Position numbers and translations under genes: made by a program
In this document: in pieces, positions 1 through 5,116 of the stretch
How the letters are laid out: the number at the start of each line of letters is the position of its first letter
Position numbering within the stretch: position 1 is the first letter of the stretch
The notes under the pieces: generated by a model
What the model saw: only the letters and a program-made list of their open reading frames with translations
Told to the model about the DNA's origin: nothing
Database searches by the model: none
From: Gemmatimonadaceae bacterium
GTDB lineage: Bacteria > Gemmatimonadota > Gemmatimonadetes > Gemmatimonadales > Gemmatimonadaceae
Length of the DNA: 7,552 nt
NCBI GenBank assembly: GCA_025451425.1
Contig: JANWKK010000170.1
Location: 1 to 7,552 of the forward strand
Reading direction: 5' to 3'

Positions 1-617
1 CCGTCGGCGACGCGGCCGACCGGCTCGTCCCACTCATTCGTGAGCGAATGCACAACATCCATGTGGGCGACGGGATGCGTCCCAACGTCGAGATGGGTCC
101 GCTCGTCACGAAGCAGCATCTCGAGCGCGTGCGACGCTACGTCGACGAAGGCGTCGCTGCCGGCGCGAAGCTCGTCGCCGACGGGCGCGACGTACCTAAC
201 GAGAACGGAGGCTTTTTCCTTGGCCCGTGTTTGTTCGATCACGTTGGTACGGAGATGTCGATCTACAAGGACGAGATCTTTGGCCCCGTCCTTTCGGTCG
301 TGCGGGCCAAGAGCTATGACGAGGCGGTGGATCTGGTGAATGCGAGTCCGTACGCGAACGGCGTCGCAATCTTCACCAGCGACGGCGGCGCCGCGCGCCG
401 ATTCCAGAGCGAGATCCAGGTCGGCATGGTCGGGATCAACGTGCCGATTCCCGTACCGATGGCGTATTACTCATTTGGTGGTTGGAAGGACTCGCTCTTC
501 GGGGACGCGCACGTGCACGGGATGGAAGGCGTGAAGTTCTACACGCGGGCAAAGGTCGTGACTGCTCGGTGGCCACAGTCGGCGGCGAAGGGGAAGAACC
601 TGGGCTTTCCGTCCTGA
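1..617 (+). CDS. mmsA: Methylmalonate-semialdehyde dehydrogenase (acylating), C-terminal part
   Basis: This is the 3' part of an aldehyde dehydrogenase gene; the reading frame is open from base 3 and the start lies left of the window. The family oxidises (methyl)malonate semialdehyde with NAD and CoA to propionyl-CoA or acetyl-CoA in valine and inositol breakdown. Visible are an ALDH-type stretch [15 protein letters not shown], the conserved [10 protein letters not shown] motif with the cofactor-contacting Glu, and the ending typical of Mms[21 protein letters not shown], then [19 protein letters not shown]. That tail separates MmsA from ordinary aldehyde dehydrogenases. The catalytic Cys and the NAD-binding half are outside the window, so integrity of the active site cannot be judged. 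The gene ends in TGA 4 bases before the convergent cysK stop. Confidence 0.93.
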   Translation, partial: VGDAADRLVPLIRERMHNIHVGDGMRPNVEMGPLVTKQHLERVRRYVDEGVAAGAKLVADGRDVPNENGGFFLGPCLFDHVGTEMSIYKDEIFGPVLSVVRAKSYDEAVDLVNASPYANGVAIFTSDGGAARRFQSEIQVGMVGINVPIPVPMAYYSFGGWKDSLFGDAHVHGMEGVKFYTRAKVVTARWPQSAAKGKNLGFPS

Positions 618-620
618 GGG

Positions 621-1703
621 TCAGCGCGGAGCGGCCGCAGGAGCGGGGGCCGCCGCGACCGGCAACTCGGCAAAAGTCGGTGTCGACCGCGCGATCGCGC
701 GCTCCTCCTCTGTCATGTCCGCCGGGATTTCGCCAAAGAGCGGTGTGCTGATATAGCGCTCGCCCGTGTCGGGTAGCATGCACAGGATCGTCGCCCCCTT
801 GGGCGCATCCTTGCAAACCTGCAGCGCCGCCCAGAACGTGGCGCCAGACGACGTACCGACGAAGATCCCCTCTTTCTGCGCGAGCTCGCGACTCGACCGC
901 ATCGCGTCGGCCGCGGACACGGTGATGACTCGATCGACGTACCCGGCGTCGACAGCGTCCCCCGTGAGCTTTGGGATGAAGTCCGGACTCCATCCCTGAA
1001 TGGGATGCGGTTTCCAGGACGGATGTCGTGACGCTGGACTGCCATCGGCATTCCGCTGCTGCTTCGTGCCGCTCGTGACCATCGGCGCATCAGCTGGCTC
1101 GGAAAGCACGATCTTCGTCTCCGGCCGCTCCTTCTCGAGCACACGCGCCACGCCCTTGAGCGTGCCGCCGGTCCCGAAGCCGGTGACAAAGTAGTCCAGC
1201 CGGTGGCCCGCGAAATCGGCGACGATCTCCTTGGCCGTCGTGCGCGAGTGCATGTCGGCGTTCGCTTCATTCTCGAACTGTCGCGTGAGAAACCACCCGT
1301 GCTCTTCGGCGAGCTCGTTCGCTTTCTGCACCATACCGGTGCCACCTGCGGGCGCCGGCGTGAGAACCACCTTCGCACCAAGAAAGCGCATCAGCTTCCG
1401 CCGCTCGACACTGAATGACTCGGCCATCGTCACCACGAGCGGGTAACCTTTCGCCGCGCACACCATGGCGAGCCCGATGCCGGTGTTCCCGCTCGTTGCC
1501 TCGATCACCGTCTGACCTGGCTTCAGTGTGCCTCGACGCTCCGCGTCTTCGATGACGCCGAGTGCAAGTCGGTCTTTCACCGAGCCGAGTGGGTTGAAGG
1601 CCTCAACCTTGACGAAGAGGTCGATCCCGGCAGGAGCGAGCCGGTTGATCTTGACCGCGGGCGTGTTGCCGACCGTCTCGAGGATGCTCGAAAATCTGGT
1701 CAT
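621..1703 (-). CDS. cysK: Cysteine synthase (O-acetylserine sulfhydrylase family)
   Basis: Predicted PLP-dependent cytosolic enzyme that replaces the acetyl group of O-acetylserine with sulfide to make cysteine. The 360-residue product starts MTRFSSILETVGNTP, the normal N-terminus of the family, which fixes the start. The PLP lysine is K43 in GSVKDR, the substrate loop is TSGNTG (70-75), the PLP phosphate loop is GTGGT (177-181), and GTSSGA (283-288) holds the C-terminal PLP-contact Ser. Two departures from short CysK proteins are visible: between SEPADAP and PIQGW (about 207-237) the loop is longer by some ten residues or more and is polar, and the protein ends in an Ala/Pro-rich tail (349-360). 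Some O-phosphoserine-using or cystathionine beta-synthase-like enzymes share this fold, so the exact donor is not certain. No Shine-Dalgarno sequence is visible before the ATG. The gene is convergent with mmsA. Confidence 0.93.
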   Translation of the reverse strand: MTRFSSILETVGNTPAVKINRLAPAGIDLFVKVEAFNPLGSVKDRLALGVIEDAERRGTLKPGQTVIEATSGNTGIGLAMVCAAKGYPLVVTMAESFSVERRKLMRFLGAKVVLTPAPAGGTGMVQKANELAEEHGWFLTRQFENEANADMHSRTTAKEIVADFAGHRLDYFVTGFGTGGTLKGVARVLEKERPETKIVLSEPADAPMVTSGTKQQRNADGSPASRHPSWKPHPIQGWSPDFIPKLTGDAVDAGYVDRVITVSAADAMRSSRELAQKEGIFVGTSSGATFWAALQVCKDAPKGATILCMLPDTGERYISTPLFGEIPADMTEEERAIARSTPTFAELPVAAAPAPAAAPR

Positions 1704-1855
1704 GAGAGGGACATGTGAAGGAGATCTGTTCGATATGAGCCGGTGTCAGCGGCCTTTGATGGTAGCGCATCGGCGGTCGGAGATCAAAGCCATGGTCGGA
1801 CGGCGCTTGCCTAACGATGAGGCTTGAAACCCAGATTGATCCGCGTGAAGTGCAA

Positions 1856-1869
1856 TGGACCAAGGTCCA
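1856..1869. promoter_or_regulatory. Short palindrome, possible operator
   Basis: TGGACC-AA-GGTCCA is a perfect 6-base inverted repeat with a 2-base centre, placed between the divergent cysK and exported-protein genes. The position suits a repressor or activator site, but no second copy was seen and short palindromes occur by chance in a region of this size. Confidence 0.2.
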
Positions 1870-1899
1870 ACCGGATACGAAAGCGGCCGCTACGTCCCA

Positions 1900-1912
1900 C
1901 AGATCCGATCTG
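1900..1912. promoter_or_regulatory. Short palindrome, possible operator
   Basis: CAGATC-C-GATCTG is a perfect 6-base inverted repeat around one base, 31 bases after the previous palindrome (start to end). It could be an operator for either divergent gene. The evidence is symmetry and position only. Confidence 0.2.
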
Positions 1913-2027
1913 GGAATGTCGTCTCCTCCTATGCCGATGACGACATAGACGCCCGTGTCGTGCTCGGTATTCCGGCTTTCGGTGGAAGCGTAGAGAGCCA
2001 TAAGCGCGGCGAGTGCAGCCTGTTCCC

Positions 2028-2032
2028 GAGGG
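2028..2032 (+). promoter_or_regulatory. Possible ribosome binding site that bears on the start choice
   Basis: GAGGG lies 9 bases before a GTG at 2042 and 24 bases before the ATG at 2057, in the same frame. If it is a real Shine-Dalgarno site, translation would begin at the GTG and add five residues (MHTTS) before the signal peptide. The ATG gives a more standard signal peptide with a basic N-region, so the question stays open. Confidence 0.3.
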
Positions 2033-2056
2033 CTGACGCCAGTGCATACTACTTCC

Positions 2057-3217
2057 ATGCGCACCATTCACAAGATCGCTGCTACGGCAGCGCTATGGCT
2101 CGCGTATGCCGCACCGGTATCCGCGCAATCGCTTCCGAATCGGTTGTCGGACGACGAGTTCTGGCGACTGATCGGCGAGCTCTCGGAGTCGGGCGGCTAC
2201 TTCCGCTCGGATAATTTTGTATCCAACGAGACGACGTTCCAGTACGTCATCCCCGATTTACAGAAGTCTCATCCGGCGGGCGGCGTCTACCTCGGCGTCG
2301 GGCCTGATCAGAACTTCACGTACATCGTCGCGCTGAAGCCGCGGATCGCGATCATCACCGACATCCGCCGGCAGAACATGATCGAGCACCTGATGTACAA
2401 GGCGGTGATCGAGATGTCGCCGACGCGCGCGGATTTTCTCTCGCTGCTCTTTTCGCGTCCGCGTCCCCCGGGACTCGCCGACACGACGGGCGCGCCGGCA
2501 CTCCTGCAGGCATATCTCGACGCGCCGTCGGATAGCATTGCCTATCGCAAGAATCTGGAGGCCATCAAGCAGCAGCTCACCACGAAGCATCATTTTGCGC
2601 TGAGCGCCGACGACATCGCATCGATTACGTATGTGTACGACGCGTTTTTCGGCGGTGGGCCGGAGCTCAATTATTCGTTCTCGACCGGACGCCAGGGACG
2701 CGCCGGGTTCTTCGGCCGACGCATGCCGAGCTACTCCGAGCTGATGGCGGAAACGGACGCGTTAGGCACGCATCGAAGCTACCTCGCGACTGAAGAGAAT
2801 TACCGCGCGCTGCGGGAGCTCGAGATGAACAATCTCATCGTCCCGATCGTCGGAGACTTCGCTGGCGAGAAGGCACTGCGTGCCGTCGCCGCATATCTCA
2901 AGCAGCACAACGCGACGGTGACCGCCTTCTACACGTCGAACGTGGAGCAGTATCTCTTCCAGCAGGCCGATGACTGGAAGCACTTCTTCGGCAACGTGGC
3001 GGCGCTGCCGCTCGATTCGAAGAGCACGTTCATTCGCGCCGTGTTCAACTACATGGGCTTCCGCGACTCGTCGACGGGCATACCGGGTCCGCGCTCGACG
3101 ACGATGCTCTCGTCGATTCAGGATGTGCTGAAGGCCGTCGACGACGGGAAAATCCAGACGTACTACGACGTCATCCAGCTGTCGACTGCTCCGGCTCCGG
3201 GGGCTGGGTCACCGTGA
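2057..3217 (+). CDS. Exported protein with a Rossmann/methyltransferase-like motif, function unknown
   Basis: A 386-residue protein. Residues 1-23 form a signal peptide: basic MRTIHK, a hydrophobic stretch AATAALWLAYAA, then cleavage after VSA; there is no lipobox Cys, so it is probably periplasmic or secreted. The mature protein has VYLGVGPDQNFTYI (77-90) followed by IAIITDIRRQN (98-108), a pattern like the first two strands of a SAM-binding Rossmann fold with an acidic residue ending strand 2. Later come NNLIVPIVGDFAG (258-270) and AFYTSNVEQYLF (290-301), which fit later strands of the same fold. I recall similar hypothetical proteins grouped as the LIC_10091 family, but cannot confirm this here. 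A SAM-type fold outside the cytoplasm is odd because SAM is not expected there, so the fold may bind something else. Its last 47 bases overlap the convergent DUF2127 gene. An alternative GTG start lies at 2042. Confidence 0.8.
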   Translation: MRTIHKIAATAALWLAYAAPVSAQSLPNRLSDDEFWRLIGELSESGGYFRSDNFVSNETTFQYVIPDLQKSHPAGGVYLGVGPDQNFTYIVALKPRIAIITDIRRQNMIEHLMYKAVIEMSPTRADFLSLLFSRPRPPGLADTTGAPALLQAYLDAPSDSIAYRKNLEAIKQQLTTKHHFALSADDIASITYVYDAFFGGGPELNYSFSTGRQGRAGFFGRRMPSYSELMAETDALGTHRSYLATEENYRALRELEMNNLIVPIVGDFAGEKALRAVAAYLKQHNATVTAFYTSNVEQYLFQQADDWKHFFGNVAALPLDSKSTFIRAVFNYMGFRDSSTGIPGPRSTTMLSSIQDVLKAVDDGKIQTYYDVIQLSTAPAPGAGSP

Positions 3218-3731
3218 TCGCGTTAGGCTCGGCCACTTCGTGCGCGCCATGCGTGCGTGGCCGCCGCAGCCGAACGATCAGGTAGATAACCACGAAGACG
3301 TTCACGACGAACGTCGCGAATTTGATCGGCGATGGACGCGTGACCATCTCGTAGATCTCGAAGGGAATGAGCGACCCCGTCGCGATCACCGTCAGATATT
3401 CCGCCCATCGCTTCTCGCGCCACAGGCCGACACCTTCGGTGCCGAAGAGCGCCGCGTAGAAGAGCGCAACGAGTCCGAGTGCGCCGATCTTCTGCCGGCT
3501 GAGCCCAGTGATCAGCATGATGGTGTTGCGCACTAGGTGCTGCCCGGTCGTGAACGCGAGGTTCGAGCCCCACTCCCTCGCGCGGTCACTGATCCCTGTC
3601 TGCATGAGCCCGAAGGCGCCGAGCGCCGCGAGCACAAAGAGGAGCGTCTTGAGAAACTTGAATATCGCGATCGCCTGCATGAAGCGATCGTGCCGGTGCG
3701 GGCTGTCTTCCGTAATCGTGATAGTTTCCAT
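3171..3731 (-). CDS. DUF2127 family membrane protein
   Basis: A 186-residue inner-membrane protein with four hydrophobic segments at about 23-44, 82-104, 111-130 and 136-154. The region GVGLWREKRWAEYLTVIAT followed by LIPFEIYEMVTRPSPIKFA is typical of DUF2127, a family of small bacterial membrane proteins of unknown role. The ATG at 3731 was chosen because the frame upstream of it is antisense to DDAH and does not resemble protein, and because a promoter-like TATAAT stands just before it, giving a leaderless or nearly leaderless message. The hydrophilic C-terminal tail (about 155-186, Pro/Glu-rich) is encoded partly inside the 3' end of the convergent exported-protein gene (47-base overlap). 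The gene is divergent from DDAH with 48 bases between the starts. Confidence 0.88.
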   Translation of the reverse strand: METITITEDSPHRHDRFMQAIAIFKFLKTLLFVLAALGAFGLMQTGISDRAREWGSNLAFTTGQHLVRNTIMLITGLSRQKIGALGLVALFYAALFGTEGVGLWREKRWAEYLTVIATGSLIPFEIYEMVTRPSPIKFATFVVNVFVVIYLIVRLRRPRTHGAHEVAEPNAITVTQPPEPEQSTAG

Positions 3732-3740
3732 CGTTCGCGG

Positions 3741-3770
3741 ATTATAGCTGTAGTTCTCGAGTCGCGTCAG
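3741..3770 (-). promoter_or_regulatory. Predicted sigma-70-type promoter for the DUF2127 gene
   Basis: Read on the minus strand, CTGACG (3770-3765, four of six matches to TTGACA) is followed after 18 bases by a perfect TATAAT (3746-3741). Only 9 bases separate the -10 box from the ATG at 3731, so the transcript would start at or within a few bases of the start codon. That agrees with the lack of a Shine-Dalgarno sequence. Confidence 0.6.
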
Positions 3771-3779
3771 GCACTCGCT

Positions 3780-4559
3780 TTGACAAAGAGAATCGCACTC
3801 ACCCGCGCCGTCAGCGCCAGTCTGGCGAATTGCGAGTTGACCTACTTGTCGCGCGCGCCGATCGATCTCGACCGCGCGCGCCAGCAACATGCTGCATACG
3901 AAGCACTGCTCGTTTCCTTCGGTTGGCAAATTGTTCGCCTTCCCACCCTCGACGATCAGGCCGACGCCGTGTTCGTTGAGGACGCGGGCCTTGCCCTCGA
4001 CGAGATTGCAGTCATCGCGCCAATGGGCGCGGCGAGTCGCGTCGCCGAATCGCGAACCGTCGAGAACACACTCGCGCGATACCTCCCCGTTCGACACCTC
4101 ACGCCACCAGCGACGCTCGACGGCGGCGACGTGCTGCGCGTCGGACGCCGGCTATTCGTGGGCCTCTCACAACGCACGAACGCCCTCGCCGTCGACCAGC
4201 TTGCACGCCTACTCGACCCGTACGGCTACGAGGTGATTTCGGTGTCGGTCGCCGGCGCGTTGCACCTCAAGTCAGCGTGCTCGTACGTCGGCGGTAACGC
4301 GCTGCTCGCGAACCCGGAATGGCTCGACGTCGCGCCATTCGCCGGGATGGAAATCCTGCCTATCGAGTCGTCCGAAGCCTGGGGAGCGAGCGTTCTGTAC
4401 GACGACGGACGCATCGTAATGCCCGGCGGATTCCCGCGCACCGCGCGACTGCTGGAGAGCCGCGGACTCGAGGTCCATGTCACCGATCTCTCGGAGCTGC
4501 GGAAAGCAGAAGGTGGGCCTACCTGTCTCAGTATTCTCCTGCCGCGTCCGATTGCGTGA
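3780..4559 (+). CDS. ddaH: Dimethylarginine dimethylaminohydrolase (DDAH) family protein
   Basis: A 259-residue amidinotransferase-fold hydrolase predicted to convert N-omega-methylated arginines to citrulline and methylamines in the cytosol. The start is TTG at 3780: the family N-terminus begins with a short strand like TKRIALTRAVS, and no ATG or GTG is in frame close by. With this start the key residues fall at H162 (ALHLKSAC) and C249 (EGGPTCLSIL), the same numbers as the catalytic His and Cys I recall for the Pseudomonas aeruginosa enzyme, whose length is about 254; this supports the start. Substrate-contact motifs are FVEDAGL (65-71) and LDGGDVL (113-119). The third catalytic position, Glu114 in Pseudomonas, is Asp114 here, as in the LDGGDVL motif of animal DDAH. 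A related guanidine hydrolase with another substrate is possible. No clear Shine-Dalgarno is seen; the gene is divergent from DUF2127. Confidence 0.88.
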   Translation: MTKRIALTRAVSASLANCELTYLSRAPIDLDRARQQHAAYEALLVSFGWQIVRLPTLDDQADAVFVEDAGLALDEIAVIAPMGAASRVAESRTVENTLARYLPVRHLTPPATLDGGDVLRVGRRLFVGLSQRTNALAVDQLARLLDPYGYEVISVSVAGALHLKSACSYVGGNALLANPEWLDVAPFAGMEILPIESSEAWGASVLYDDGRIVMPGGFPRTARLLESRGLEVHVTDLSELRKAEGGPTCLSILLPRPIA

Positions 4560-4593
4560 CCGCCGAGCGCCTCACGCGGTCAGTTTCAACGGT

Positions 4594-4620
4594 GTCATCC
4601 TTCGGTTCGCTCAGGATGAC
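4594..4620. repeat. Dispersed palindromic repeat, copy A
   Basis: GTCATCCT (4594-4601) and AGGATGAC (4613-4620) form a perfect 8-base stem around an 11-base loop, in the gap between DDAH and the DUF3761 gene. Read on the minus strand, its core CCTGAGCGAACCGAAGGAT differs by one base from the copy at 7534-7552. There is no T-run after the stem in either direction, so it is not a standard terminator. Confidence 0.8.
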
Positions 4621-4651
4621 GGAGTAGGCTCACTCTTTTCCGAGGTAAGTC

Positions 4652-5116
4652 ATGCCCCGAATTCTATCCGCTCGCTCGTTCCTGCTCGCGTCGGTCATCG
4701 CACTCGCACCCTTCGCGTTACAAGCGCAAGCGACGACGACGTGCAAAGACGGCACGACCTCCACGGCCACCGGCAAGGGTGCATGCTCCGGTCATGGCGG
4801 AGTCAACAAGACTGCGGCGAAGGCAGCGAAGACCGAAGCGAAGGCCGACACCAAAGCCGCGAAGGCCGAGAACAAGGCTGACACCAAAGCCGCGAAGGGC
4901 GAGAACAAGGCTGACGCCAAAGTCGCGAAGGCTGACAACAAGGCCGACGCCAAAGTCGCGAAGTCCGAGTCGAAGGCCGCAAAGACGACGACTGCCTCCA
5001 ACGCGGATGCAAACGGCGCCACCGCGAAGTGCAAGGACGGCACGTACTCACACGCTGCCACCCACCGCGGTGCCTGCTCACGTCACGGCGGCGTGGCCGA
5101 ATGGCTCAAGGGCTGA
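4652..5116 (+). CDS. Small secreted protein: two DUF3761-like modules joined by an 11-residue-repeat linker
   Basis: A 154-residue protein with a signal peptide (about 1-27, ending ALQAQA). After it comes a module CKDGTTSTATGKGACSGHGG (31-50), then a Lys/Ala/Asp/Glu-rich linker (51-114), a short polar spacer, and a second module CKDGTYSHAATHRGACSRHG (127-146) ending GVAEWLKG. The modules share CKDGT, GAC, S and HGGV; the second matches DUF3761, a small secreted domain of unknown role with two Cys probably disulfide-linked and two His. The linker has at least four 11-residue repeats such as KAENKADTKAA and should form a long, highly charged helix, like LEA group 3 or histone-H1-type tails. GAGG (4642-4645), 6 bases before the ATG, is a good ribosome binding site, the clearest in the window. 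The stop overlaps that of the convergent oxidoreductase gene by 11 bases. Role unknown; binding of nucleic acid, anionic polymers or the cell wall is only inference from charge. Confidence 0.85.
   Translation: MPRILSARSFLLASVIALAPFALQAQATTTCKDGTTSTATGKGACSGHGGVNKTAAKAAKTEAKADTKAAKAENKADTKAAKGENKADAKVAKADNKADAKVAKSESKAAKTTTASNADANGATAKCKDGTYSHAATHRGACSRHGGVAEWLKG
4829..4993 (+). repeat. 33-base in-frame tandem repeat
   Basis: Four clear units of 33 bases start at 4829, 4862, 4895 and 4928, and a decayed fifth runs from 4961. They encode KTEAKADTKAA, KAENKADTKAA, KGENKADAKVA, KADNKADAKVA and KSESKAAKTTT. Units 2 to 4 are the closest at the DNA level, which points to recent growth by unit duplication. 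The exact 11-codon period keeps the reading frame open. Confidence 0.9.

Larger units (their letters stand above)
1704..2056. other. Intergenic region between divergent cysK and the exported-protein gene
   Basis: About 350 bases with no gene I can firmly support; it must hold the promoters of both flanking genes. It contains two short palindromes (1856-1869 and 1900-1912), one copy of the octamer GCCTAACG (1809-1816) and no clear sigma-70 -35/-10 pair. A minus-strand frame stays open from an ATG at 2067 (or 2058) through this region into the 5' part of cysK. Its translation around 1807-2067 includes SPREQAALAALMALY and WDVAAAFVSGW, which looks somewhat protein-like, but it would start inside the signal-peptide codons of the next gene and run into cysK out of frame. 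I treat it as a possible remnant at most. Confidence 0.5.

Noticed and set aside
626..655. GC-rich hairpin GCGGCC/GGCCGC near the mmsA and cysK stops as a terminator.
   Set aside because: It lies inside the Ala/Pro-coding tail of cysK and has no T-run on either strand.
1855..2214. Plus-strand frame of 119 codons across the intergenic region.
   Set aside because: It overlaps the signal-peptide gene in another frame, lacks protein-like motifs and has no ribosome binding site.
3537..3779. N-terminal extension of the DDAH frame to an ATG at 3537.
   Set aside because: It would overlap the divergent DUF2127 gene completely antisense; the TTG at 3780 gives the family's normal length and catalytic-residue numbering.
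3732..4097. N-terminal extension of the DUF2127 frame to an ATG at 4097.
   Set aside because: The extra 122 residues are antisense to DDAH, do not resemble a protein domain, and a promoter-like TATAAT sits between them and the ATG at 3731.
4594..4620. Rho-independent terminator for DDAH.
   Set aside because: The stem is good but no T-run follows, and the near-identical copy elsewhere shows that it is a dispersed repeat.
4829..4993. CRISPR-like array.
   Set aside because: The 33-base units are directly tandem with no spacers and encode an in-frame protein repeat.
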